Shown: one piece after another, positions 27,676-35,259 of the stretch | Layout: each line of letters begins with the position of its first letter | How positions within the stretch are numbered: the first letter of the stretch is position 1 | From: Flavobacteriales bacterium | GTDB lineage: Bacteria; Bacteroidota; Bacteroidia; NS11-12g; UBA9320 | Length of the DNA: 64,000 bases | Assembly (NCBI GenBank): GCA_020635435.1 | Contig: JACJZU010000003.1 | Location: 124,001 to 188,000 of the forward strand | Direction: 5' to 3' | The notes under the pieces: model-generated | Told to the model about the DNA's origin: nothing | Databases searched by the model: none | The model's input: the letters and a program-made list of their open reading frames with translations, nothing else | Position numbers and translations under genes: made by a program

Positions 27676-28578
27676 ATGATCAAGCAAGAAGATTTACTCC
27701 AAACCGGCAGTCTCGAACTTTTAGCCCGTCAGGTTGTGGAGGGATTCATAACCGGATTACACAAGAGTCCGTACCACGGTTTTTCCGTTGAATTTGCAGA
27801 GCATCGCCAGTACAATACCGGTGAGTCCACACGAAATATTGACTGGAAGCTATTTGCCCGCACGGAGCGTCTGTATGTGAAACGATACGAGGAGGAGACC
27901 AATCTGCGATGTCAGATCCTGTTGGATACTTCTGCAAGTATGTACTACCCTCCGGAGGGTTTGAGCAAACTCAGATTCTCGATTCTGGCCGCTGCTTCGC
28001 TCATGAATCTCCTCAAACGGCAACGCGATGCGGTGGGACTCACGTTCTTCTCGGACAGGATCGAGGAAGAGACGGACATGAAATCGTCGAACGGGCATCA
28101 CATGAATTTGCTCCAATTGCTGCACACGTACCTGACTCGGAAGGCAGATTCAAGACAAACCGATATTGTACCTGTGCTTCACGAAATAGCTGAACGCATA
28201 CACCGTCGTTCGCTGATCATTCTGTTCAGCGACATGTTCGACAAACACCCGCAGGAAGAACTTTTCGGAGCGCTGCAGCACCTAAAGTTCAATAAGCACG
28301 AAGTGATCGTGTTCCATACCAGCCATCACGGACTCGAGAAAGAGTTCGAATTTGAAGATCGCCCATACACGTTCGTGGATATGGAAAGTGGTGAGAAGGT
28401 TAAACTCTTTCCGGATCAGGTTCGAAGTTCTTATCAACGGCAGAGTCACGAATTCTACAATGAGATCAGGCTTCGTTGCACCCAGTATCACATCGATTTC
28501 GTGGAAGCAGATGTATCCCGTGAAATGGATCAGATCCTGCTTCCATTTTTGGTGAAAAGGCAGCAAATGCGTGGCTAA
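27676..28578 (+). CDS. DUF58 domain protein
   Basis: A 300-residue DUF58 protein with a VWA-like fold. The FAEHRQYNTGESTRNIDWKL motif and the following KRYEEETNLRC stretch are diagnostic; the LLDTSASMY segment is MIDAS-like (D-x-S-x-S). DUF58 proteins normally sit with a MoxR ATPase and Bat proteins in chaperone-like operons. Here neither is adjacent. ATG 27676 follows directly on the trxA terminator T-run. No membrane segment is seen, so it is probably cytoplasmic. Confidence 0.85.
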   Translation: MIKQEDLLQTGSLELLARQVVEGFITGLHKSPYHGFSVEFAEHRQYNTGESTRNIDWKLFARTERLYVKRYEEETNLRCQILLDTSASMYYPPEGLSKLRFSILAAASLMNLLKRQRDAVGLTFFSDRIEEETDMKSSNGHHMNLLQLLHTYLTRKADSRQTDIVPVLHEIAERIHRRSLIILFSDMFDKHPQEELFGALQHLKFNKHEVIVFHTSHHGLEKEFEFEDRPYTFVDMESGEKVKLFPDQVRSSYQRQSHEFYNEIRLRCTQYHIDFVEADVSREMDQILLPFLVKRQQMRG

Positions 28579-28649
28579 GCCAAGCGGGAATTCATTATTT
28601 CAGTCCGGTTTCTCTGTATTTTCTGCACCTTCGAATTGCATCCGTGACA

Positions 28650-28657
28650 TATCTTTG
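28650..28657 (+). promoter_or_regulatory. -7 promoter element TATCTTTG for the arginase gene
   Basis: A perfect TAnnTTTG match 29 bases before ATG 28687; the -33 region has no clear TTG. Confidence 0.45.
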
Positions 28658-28686
28658 CGCCAGCCAATTGAAGCTCAATTCACTTT

Positions 28687-29628
28687 ATGTCGGGACGGAA
28701 ATACAAGTTCATAGAGAATCCCTCCGAATTGGGTGCCGGTGTCCGTGGGGCCTCATTAGGGCCAATTTCTGTACGACTGGAGGACAACCGTCGCGGAACC
28801 CGGTGGTATAATAAGATACCTTTCGAATCCATTGGTTCCATGAATCAGGTGCTTTCGGCTGAAACACCCTTCAAACACGCACGTTACATCGATTCGATCT
28901 TTGAACAGAACGATATTCTTGCTTCCAAGATCGAAAGGGAACTCAATTCGGGTTACTTCCCAATTGTTTTGAGCGGTGATCACAGCAATGCGATCGGTTC
29001 GATCGCCGGACTAAAGAACACCTTTCCTGAAGGAAAGCTGGGGGTGATCTGGATAGACGCACATGCCGACCTGCATACACCATACACCACACCAAGTGGA
29101 AACGTACATGGGATGCCCCTCGGGGCTTCTCTTGGAGAGGGTTATCAATCGGATGCGATCAATACCCCGCATCCGGAAACCGTTCGTTGGTGGACCAGAC
29201 TCACGCATCTGGGCAGTAAAGGCATCCACCCAAAAGTGCATCCGGGAGATCTAGTCTTGATCGATATCCGCGACTTGGAAGAGCAGGAGTGGAGGGATAT
29301 AGAGGACAATAATATCCGGAACTATGTTCCGGCCCGTATCCTCAACATGACCATGACGGAATTGGCCGAAGCCACCTTGAAATATCTGGATCACTGCGAT
29401 CACTTATATATTTCTTTCGATGTGGACAGCATGGATCCATCCGTGAGCAAGGGTACAGGAACCAGTGTTGAAAACGGTTTGGAGCTGGATGAAGCCAAAG
29501 AGTTATTAAAGATTTTGTTCGCGCATCCGAAATTGAGGCTGCTGGAGATCACGGAGATCAATCCTTTGATCGATGAACAAAACAGTATGGCCCGGGCAGT
29601 GCTTTCCATTCTAGATCATATTCTGTAA
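28687..29628 (+). CDS. Arginase family protein
   Basis: A 313-residue ureohydrolase with a binuclear Mn site. Metal-binding motifs are VLSGDHS (in place of GGDHS), WIDAHADLHT and SFDVDSMDPS. An SGNVHGMPL segment and a C-terminal LEITEINPLID segment follow. These favour arginase, which splits arginine to ornithine and urea, over agmatinase or formimidoylglutamase, although family sorting by eye is imperfect. No urease or ornithine genes are nearby. It is a single gene with its own promoter. Confidence 0.85.
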   Translation: MSGRKYKFIENPSELGAGVRGASLGPISVRLEDNRRGTRWYNKIPFESIGSMNQVLSAETPFKHARYIDSIFEQNDILASKIERELNSGYFPIVLSGDHSNAIGSIAGLKNTFPEGKLGVIWIDAHADLHTPYTTPSGNVHGMPLGASLGEGYQSDAINTPHPETVRWWTRLTHLGSKGIHPKVHPGDLVLIDIRDLEEQEWRDIEDNNIRNYVPARILNMTMTELAEATLKYLDHCDHLYISFDVDSMDPSVSKGTGTSVENGLELDEAKELLKILFAHPKLRLLEITEINPLIDEQNSMARAVLSILDHIL

Positions 29629-29712
29629 TAGAGCCCCCGTGATACCTCTCCGTATGCTGAAATTGTGGAAGGATGAGTCGAAAAAAAGGGAACAATATGT
29701 AATTTCGGACAG

Positions 29713-30093
29713 ATGCTCGATAAGGGACTGGTTTATCTGATAGATGACGATGAGATCCAGAATATCATCAACACGAGGATCTTCGAGCTTATCAGACCCG
29801 GGTTCTCCATTCGAACCTTTCAAGATGCGGCAGATGCCATAAGCGAACTCCAAAAGACCGGTATGCGTCCGGATCTCATTTTCCTCGATCTGAACATGCC
29901 TACCACAAGCGGATGGGAATTTCTGGAAAGATTTAAGGATATGGCAATGGACATCCCTGTCGTGATCCTGACGTCAAGTATAAATGGCAACGATCGACAG
30001 CAGGCTTTCGAATACGAATGTGTTCTGCGCTACATAAGCAAACCGGTGACGAGACAATTCATGTTGGAATTGGTCACTGAACTGCTGAAATAA
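29713..30093 (+). CDS. Single-domain response regulator
   Basis: A 126-residue CheY-like receiver with no output domain. The acidic pocket is I-D-D-D (residues 10-13), the phospho-acceptor is Asp59 in FLDLNMP, the Thr/Ser switch lies in VILTSS, and Lys110 lies in YISKPV. It could pair with an orphan kinase such as the one at 24013, but no evidence connects them. A one-mismatch -7 box TAATTTCG lies at 29700-29707, just before ATG 29713. It is followed by a bidirectional terminator. Confidence 0.9.
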   Translation: MLDKGLVYLIDDDEIQNIINTRIFELIRPGFSIRTFQDAADAISELQKTGMRPDLIFLDLNMPTTSGWEFLERFKDMAMDIPVVILTSSINGNDRQQAFEYECVLRYISKPVTRQFMLELVTELLK

Positions 30094-30094
30094 A

Positions 30095-30131
30095 AAAAGC
30101 CATCCTGAATGCCTGATTCAAGATGACTTTT
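30095..30131. terminator. Bidirectional terminator between convergent genes
   Basis: AAAAGCCATCCTGAAT pairs with ATTCAAGATGACTTTT around a five-base loop with two mismatches. A on the left and T on the right serve both directions: the response regulator on plus and the sigma-linked small protein on minus. Confidence 0.7.
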
Positions 30132-30365
30132 CTAATGTGCTTCCAACTGGGAGTTCAAAGACTCCTCGAGTACGATTCGAACGCTTGTGGGATCCGGAGC
30201 AGAGAGTCGGCGGGAGAGTCCTCGTTGTATCTGTTGAATTTCTTCGAGTTCCCTGACCAATTCAACATTTCCGAAAAGCAGCTTTTCAAATCTTGCTTTT
30301 TCTTTTCCTTCCAGTTCGTCGTAAGCGTAAAGTAAGAGGAGATCGTGAGTAGAGGTTTGTTGCAT
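30132..30365 (-). CDS. Small protein downstream of the ECF sigma factor, possible anti-sigma-like protein
   Basis: A 77-residue charged helical protein with no membrane segment. Its N-terminus D-L-L-L-L-Y-A-Y-D-E-L-E-G-K-E-K-A-R-F-E resembles the first helices of zinc-finger anti-sigma domains, but it has no Cys or His zinc ligands. It follows the sigma gene after 50 bases on the same strand, the usual place of an anti-sigma factor. I infer a regulatory partner; the family is not one I can name. Confidence 0.6.
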   Translation of the reverse strand: MQQTSTHDLLLLYAYDELEGKEKARFEKLLFGNVELVRELEEIQQIQRGLSRRLSAPDPTSVRIVLEESLNSQLEAH

Positions 30366-30415
30366 AGACCGTTATTTATTTGTCATTTCGGTCTTAGAAC
30401 GTCGCCAACTCAACC

Positions 30416-30997
30416 TTATTGCAATGGGATGGATTTTTCTGAAATAATTTTTCGCATGTTGTTCAGTGCGTAACGCATCCTTCCCAAAGCAGTATTGATA
30501 CTCACGTCGGTGATATCGGCGATCTCCTTAAAGCTCAGATTGCCGTAGTGCCTCAGAACGAGTACCTCTTTCTGCTCTTTCGGAAGTAAATTGATCAGCT
30601 GACGGATCTTGTCGTGCTGATAGTCCTTCTCATATTTTTCCTCCCGATTGGTATCGCATATCTCAAAAGTCCGGAAAATATCTTCCCCATCGCTGGAAGT
30701 AATTGTAGGCATTCGCTTCGAACGACGGAAATGGTCGATGGAAAGGTTCCGTGCAATTCGCAATACCCACGGCAGGAATTTGCCTTCTTCATTGTATTTT
30801 CCTTTGCGAAGGGTACGTATTACCTTGATGAAGGTTTCCTGGAAAATGTCTTCTGCAATGTAGGTGTCGTTCACGATCAACAGAATTGTAGTGAAAATTC
30901 TGTTTTTGTGACGGTTAACTAACAATTCTAGGCTTGACTCATCGCCTTGAAGGTACTGTTTGACCAGTTCTTGGTCATTGATCGCTGGATTTTTCAT
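30416..30997 (-). CDS. RNA polymerase sigma factor, ECF subfamily
   Basis: A 193-residue sigma-70 family protein with regions 2 and 4 only. Region 2 has the D-T-Y-I-A-E-D-I-F-Q-E-T-F segment and WVLRIARNLSIDHFRR. Region 4 has LPKEQKEVLVLRHYGNLSF, KEIADITDVSINTALGRMRYA. About 50 linker residues lie between. There is no fused C-terminal domain. The leader carries a perfect 13-bp inverted repeat that includes the start codon (30996-31066), suggesting post-transcriptional control. A possible partner gene follows at 30132. Confidence 0.93.
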   Translation of the reverse strand: MKNPAINDQELVKQYLQGDESSLELLVNRHKNRIFTTILLIVNDTYIAEDIFQETFIKVIRTLRKGKYNEEGKFLPWVLRIARNLSIDHFRRSKRMPTITSSDGEDIFRTFEICDTNREEKYEKDYQHDKIRQLINLLPKEQKEVLVLRHYGNLSFKEIADITDVSINTALGRMRYALNNMRKIISEKSIPLQ

Positions 30998-31066
30998 AAG
31001 TACTTCTATTAAGGTTAAATGCTGCGGAGCAGCGATTTTGTTGGTTTATAGAGTAGAAGTACTTAT
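30996..31066 (-). promoter_or_regulatory. 13-bp inverted repeat spanning the sigma gene start codon
   Basis: ATAAGTACTTCTA (30996-31008) and TAGAAGTACTTAT (31054-31066) are perfect reverse complements 45 bases apart. In the sigma-gene mRNA the 3' arm contains the AT of the ATG. A smaller hairpin GCTGC/GCAGC (31021-31033) lies in the loop. The core AAGTACTT is itself palindromic, so each arm could also be an operator half. Confidence 0.55.
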
Positions 31067-31194
31067 TCGATAGGCGTGCTGTTAGATTTCTTTGTTGGTT
31101 TAAAGATAGAAAAACTTTTCACAAAAACCAAAAGAAGATGTTTCCTGTCTTTATTGAAGTTGAATGCGGAAATTTGCCGCCCTAATACCTTCCT

Positions 31195-34056
31195 GTGACG
31201 AGCAAAGCCAAATCTATACATCTCAAAGGTGTGCGCATGCATAACCTGAAGAACATCGATGTGTCCATCCCTCGAAATGCATTTACAGTGGTTACGGGTG
31301 TTTCGGGCAGCGGAAAGTCTTCGCTTGTTTTCGACACCCTCTATGCCGAAGGTCAGCGCAGGTATGTGGAGAGTCTGTCGGCGTATGCTCGGCAGTTTCT
31401 GGGTAGACTCGACAAGCCGGATGTAGATTCCATCGATGGTTTGACCCCTTGCGTTGCCATTGAGCAAAAGGTAAATACACGCAATCCCCGTTCAACAGTG
31501 GCAACGAGCACGGAGATCTACGACTATCTCAAACTCCTGTTTGCCCGGTTGGGACGGACAATTTCACCTGTTTCCGGCAATGAGGTGAAAGCACATAATA
31601 CGGCAGATGTGGTCGATTTTTTCAGTGAGCAGGGGAAGCGCCTTCCCGCATCCAGGGCTTATCTGATCACCGAGATAACGATCCATGAGCGCAAAGCGCT
31701 TACAGAATTGCTTGAGCTTGAGATGAAGAAGGGTTTCAGCAGGTTGTGGTATGAAGGTGAAATGCTGGCCATTGAAGAGGGTATAGCTCGCGCGGCTGAA
31801 CTGAGTAAGAGAGGTACGGTCTATCTTCTGATCGATCGGTACCGCTTGTCGGACTCCTACACCGAACAAGATCTGCAACGCATGGCCGACTCCGTGGAAA
31901 CTGCCTATTTTGAAGGTAAAGGAGAACTACATGTCCTGATCGAGGAGGAAGATGGCACGATCAGTTCACATATCTTCAACAATCGCTTTGAACTCGATGG
32001 GATGAGCTTCGAGCGGCCAACGGTAAATTTTCTCAGTTTCAATAACCCTTTCGGGGCTTGCCGAAAATGTCAGGGGTTTGGTTCCATCATTGGAATCGAC
32101 GAAGATCTGGTCGTTCCGGATAAGGGCTTGTCTGTAGATCAAGGGGCAATAGCCCCCTGGAGAAGTGACAGCTTCAGCAAGTGGCGGGATGCTTTTTTCA
32201 CCGGAGCGAAACGAATGGGATTTCCCCTGAGCAAACCGTATTACGAGCTTTCGAGATCGGAAAAAGTACTATTGTGGGAGGGTAATGCGGAGGTCGAAGG
32301 TGTTGATGCATTCTTTCAGTACCTGGAGCAGAATACATATAAGATCCAGTACCGTGTTTTATTGAGTAAATACCGGGGTAAGACCATATGTCCGGAATGC
32401 AAGGGAACGCGGTTGCGCAGGGATGCGGCCTATGTTCGACTCATCCCCACCCACTCCGTAGCACTTGAGGACCGCGAGATCAAGGATATCAGTTTGCCTG
32501 AAGTGCTATTGATGAATGTTGGCGAAGCATCACTTCTTTTCGATCAGTTGAAGTTCTCAGAGAAGGAGACGGCAGTGGGTGACAGGATACTCAAGGAGAT
32601 CAGAAACCGACTCCATTTTCTGCGGGATGTGGGGTTGGAGTACCTCGAATTGAATCGACTCTCCAATACCCTTTCCGGAGGGGAATCACAGCGGATAAAT
32701 CTGGCGACCTCGTTAGGCAGTAGCCTTGTGGGGTCGACATATATATTAGATGAGCCGAGTATCGGGCTCCATTCAAGGGACACTGAACGTTTAATCAATG
32801 TGCTCAAAGGCTTGCGCGATCAGGGGAATACCGTTGTTGTTGTGGAGCACGATGAGGATGTGATGCAGGCTTCGGATCAGTTGATCGATGTGGGACCGTT
32901 TGCGGGTAGATTAGGTGGGGAGATCGTTTACAATGGGCCATTTGCCTCGATCTCCGGGTCGGGTTCGCTAACGGCAAAATATTTAATTGGTGCTGAAACC
33001 ATATCTATTCCGACCCGCCGGAGGAAGTGGAATAACTACATTGGAATCCGTTCGGCCCGACATAATAACCTGAAGGGGGTTGAAGTCAAGATCCCCCTTG
33101 GCTGCATTACGGCGGTTACCGGTGTCTCAGGCTCCGGGAAAACTTCGCTCATAAAAGGCATTTTATTTCCGGCCCTCCAACGGCAACTGGAACAGTTCAC
33201 CGGGATCAAGGTAGGTGACAACGGTGGCCTTTATGGTGATCTACGCTCCATACAGGCCGTAGAGCTTGTGGATCAAAATCCAATTGGAAAATCATCTCGT
33301 TCAAATCCGGTTACCTATGTAAAGGCCTACGATGCCATACGCGATCTGTTCGCAGCACAACCTCTTTCCAAGCAACGCGGATATGCCGGCTCTCATTTCT
33401 CCTTCAATGTGGAGGGAGGCCGTTGCGACAATTGCAAGGGAGAGGGAGAGGAGATCGTTGAAATGCAATTCATGGCAGATCTGCATCTCCCTTGTGAGGT
33501 ATGTGGAGGGAAGCGTTTCAAGGATGAGATCCTGGAGGTGACATTCAAGCAAAAAAGCATACACGATGTACTCAGCCTGACTGTCGACGAGGCCATGGAG
33601 TTCTTTGAGGGTCAGCCGATCATTCGAAAACGACTCAAACCTCTTCAGGATGTGGGGCTCGGTTATCTGAGCCTCGGTCAGTCGAGCAATACATTGAGTG
33701 GGGGAGAAGCCCAAAGGATCAAGCTTGCTTCATTCCTGGGAAAGTCGGTTGCAGGCGTACACACGCTCTTCATCTTCGACGAGCCTACTACAGGCTTGCA
33801 TTTTCACGATGTGCGCAAGTTGCTCAAATCCTTCAATGCCCTGGTAGAGAAAGGCAATAGTGTGTTAACCATTGAGCACAACCTGGATGTGGTGAAGTCG
33901 GCAGATTGGGTCATCGATCTTGGTCCGGAAGGTGGGGAAAAAGGAGGCTACGTACTGTTCGAAGGAACACCGGAGGCCATGTTGGAGGCACGGGACAGTT
34001 ATACTGCAGAATATCTCAGACCAAAGTTTCCTGTGGCCAAAGGCGCCGCAGAATAA
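31195..34056 (+). CDS. uvrA: Excinuclease ABC subunit A
   Basis: A 953-residue UvrA, damage recognition in nucleotide excision repair. It contains two ABC ATPase modules: Walker A GVSGSGKSS near residue 36 with signature LSGGESQRI, and a second Walker A GVSGSGKTS with LSGGEAQRI. Zinc modules are C-R-K-C...C-P-E-C and C-D-N-C...C-E-V-C. It begins with GTG 31195; no ATG lies close upstream in frame. The typical paired UvrA1/UvrA2 of Bacteroidota cannot be separated by eye. It is convergent with ferritin, 25 bases apart. Confidence 0.95.
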   Translation: MTSKAKSIHLKGVRMHNLKNIDVSIPRNAFTVVTGVSGSGKSSLVFDTLYAEGQRRYVESLSAYARQFLGRLDKPDVDSIDGLTPCVAIEQKVNTRNPRSTVATSTEIYDYLKLLFARLGRTISPVSGNEVKAHNTADVVDFFSEQGKRLPASRAYLITEITIHERKALTELLELEMKKGFSRLWYEGEMLAIEEGIARAAELSKRGTVYLLIDRYRLSDSYTEQDLQRMADSVETAYFEGKGELHVLIEEEDGTISSHIFNNRFELDGMSFERPTVNFLSFNNPFGACRKCQGFGSIIGIDEDLVVPDKGLSVDQGAIAPWRSDSFSKWRDAFFTGAKRMGFPLSKPYYELSRSEKVLLWEGNAEVEGVDAFFQYLEQNTYKIQYRVLLSKYRGKTICPECKGTRLRRDAAYVRLIPTHSVALEDREIKDISLPEVLLMNVGEASLLFDQLKFSEKETAVGDRILKEIRNRLHFLRDVGLEYLELNRLSNTLSGGESQRINLATSLGSSLVGSTYILDEPSIGLHSRDTERLINVLKGLRDQGNTVVVVEHDEDVMQASDQLIDVGPFAGRLGGEIVYNGPFASISGSGSLTAKYLIGAETISIPTRRRKWNNYIGIRSARHNNLKGVEVKIPLGCITAVTGVSGSGKTSLIKGILFPALQRQLEQFTGIKVGDNGGLYGDLRSIQAVELVDQNPIGKSSRSNPVTYVKAYDAIRDLFAAQPLSKQRGYAGSHFSFNVEGGRCDNCKGEGEEIVEMQFMADLHLPCEVCGGKRFKDEILEVTFKQKSIHDVLSLTVDEAMEFFEGQPIIRKRLKPLQDVGLGYLSLGQSSNTLSGGEAQRIKLASFLGKSVAGVHTLFIFDEPTTGLHFHDVRKLLKSFNALVEKGNSVLTIEHNLDVVKSADWVIDLGPEGGEKGGYVLFEGTPEAMLEARDSYTAEYLRPKFPVAKGAAE

Positions 34057-34081
34057 GAAACAGATCGGCTTAAGCGTTTTT

Positions 34082-34597
34082 TCAGGGAGCGGTTTTACTG
34101 CCTTTATTGGCTCCGTTTCCCTGTAGGTCCTTGTCGAGCATATAAAGTGCGCCTCCATCGTTTCCGATGATCTTCAATTTATCGAGGATCGATCGGAAAA
34201 GTGATTCTTCCTCAAGTTGTTCCGCAACGTACCATTGCAGGAAGTTGTGTGTCGTATGATCCTTTTGCTCGGTGGCCAGACTTACAAGGGCGTTTATACG
34301 CTCGCTTACCCCCTGTTCCTGGGCGAGAATCACCTCGAACAATTCTCTGAATGATTCAAAATCCTTTCTGGGAATGGCAACACCCGGTGAGATGGCCGCA
34401 CCGCCCGCATCGTTCACATAATGGAAAAGCTTCAGCATATGCATGCGCTCTTCATCGGATTGTCGGTAAAGGAATTGAGCCGTTCCCTCGAAACCCCTGT
34501 TCTCGGCCCAACTCGCCATAGCCAGATATTGTGCCGAAGCAAAGCCCTCTTTTTCGATCTGCGCATTGAGCGCAGCTTCCATTTCCTTGCTTAGCAT
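34082..34597 (-). CDS. ftnA: Ferritin
   Basis: A 171-residue bacterial-type non-haem ferritin storing iron as a ferric core. The ferroxidase residues are visible: Glu17 in QIEKEGFASAQYLAM, the E-E-R-M-H pair in the second helix, and E-Q-G-V-S-E and E-Q-L-E-E-E-S in the later helices. The C-terminal tail after about residue 155 is low-complexity (GNGANKGS). It starts 3 bases after the stop of the TlpA-like gene, so they form one operon: an iron store plus a periplasmic thioredoxin. Confidence 0.93.
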   Translation of the reverse strand: MLSKEMEAALNAQIEKEGFASAQYLAMASWAENRGFEGTAQFLYRQSDEERMHMLKLFHYVNDAGGAAISPGVAIPRKDFESFRELFEVILAQEQGVSERINALVSLATEQKDHTTHNFLQWYVAEQLEEESLFRSILDKLKIIGNDGGALYMLDKDLQGNGANKGSKTAP

Positions 34598-34600
34598 TCG

Positions 34601-35122
34601 TTATTTCTTGGCCAATTTGGTGATGTACTTTTCCAATTCGTATTCGTCACCCTCCTGATACCCGGCATGGATGTAGGCAACTTTTCCCTTTTGATCGATG
34701 AGCATCGTGGTAGGCGGGTTTGAAACGTTCAATGCGCGCTGTACATCGCCGTTCGGGTCCAGCAGAATATCAAAGTCCCAACCTCTTCCGGCAGCAAATG
34801 GTTTCACCTTACTCACATTCCGCGAATCGTCTACCGAGATCGTAACCAGTTTCACGGGGTATTCTTCCTGCCAGTCCTCCAAAATGGAAGATAAGTTCGT
34901 GAGTTCCTTGATACATGGTTTGCACCAGGTAGCCCAGAAGCTGATGATGGTTATTGATTCACCATCTGCAAGATCCTGCAGGTTCACATTGTCGCCGTCA
35001 ATCGATTTCACTACCAGATCCGGAAGGGATTGTTCAATTGATTTTCGGGAAGTAGAGTCTTGTGCCAATGCTCCAAGTGTAAAAATTGTGAGCAGGCTGA
35101 TGGAAGTAAGAATATGTTTCAT
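34601..35122 (-). CDS. TlpA-like periplasmic thioredoxin-family protein
   Basis: A 173-residue exported protein with signal peptide MKHILTSISLLTIFTLGALA, then a TlpA/ResA-type thioredoxin fold. It has the FWATWCKPC active site, a SVDDSRN insertion and cis-Pro in NPPTTMLID. Such proteins reduce disulfides in the periplasm, often for cytochrome maturation. No cytochrome gene is adjacent; the nearest is at 40888. It is the first gene of a two-gene unit with ferritin. Confidence 0.85.
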   Translation of the reverse strand: MKHILTSISLLTIFTLGALAQDSTSRKSIEQSLPDLVVKSIDGDNVNLQDLADGESITIISFWATWCKPCIKELTNLSSILEDWQEEYPVKLVTISVDDSRNVSKVKPFAAGRGWDFDILLDPNGDVQRALNVSNPPTTMLIDQKGKVAYIHAGYQEGDEYELEKYITKLAKK

Positions 35123-35217
35123 TCGTCGTTTTTGTAACGTTGTGTCAAATGTCGTACCGCCTGCTTAGGATTCCAAACGGGAAATGCCTGAGAAGGTGCT
35201 GTGCGCGACTGTTTGAG

Positions 35218-35225
35218 TAATTTTG
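35218..35225 (+). promoter_or_regulatory. -7 promoter element TAATTTTG for the tandem ddl
   Basis: A perfect TAnnTTTG match 34 bases before ATG 35260; no convincing -33 TTG is present. Confidence 0.5.
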
Positions 35226-35259
35226 GCTGCTTCAACAATACTAAAGATCGGATTGTCCT

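Noticed and set aside
30170..30200. GATTCGAACGC-like sequence resembling a tRNA T-arm
   Set aside because: No acceptor or anticodon stem can be built around it and it lies in a coding frame; no tRNA gene was found in the window.
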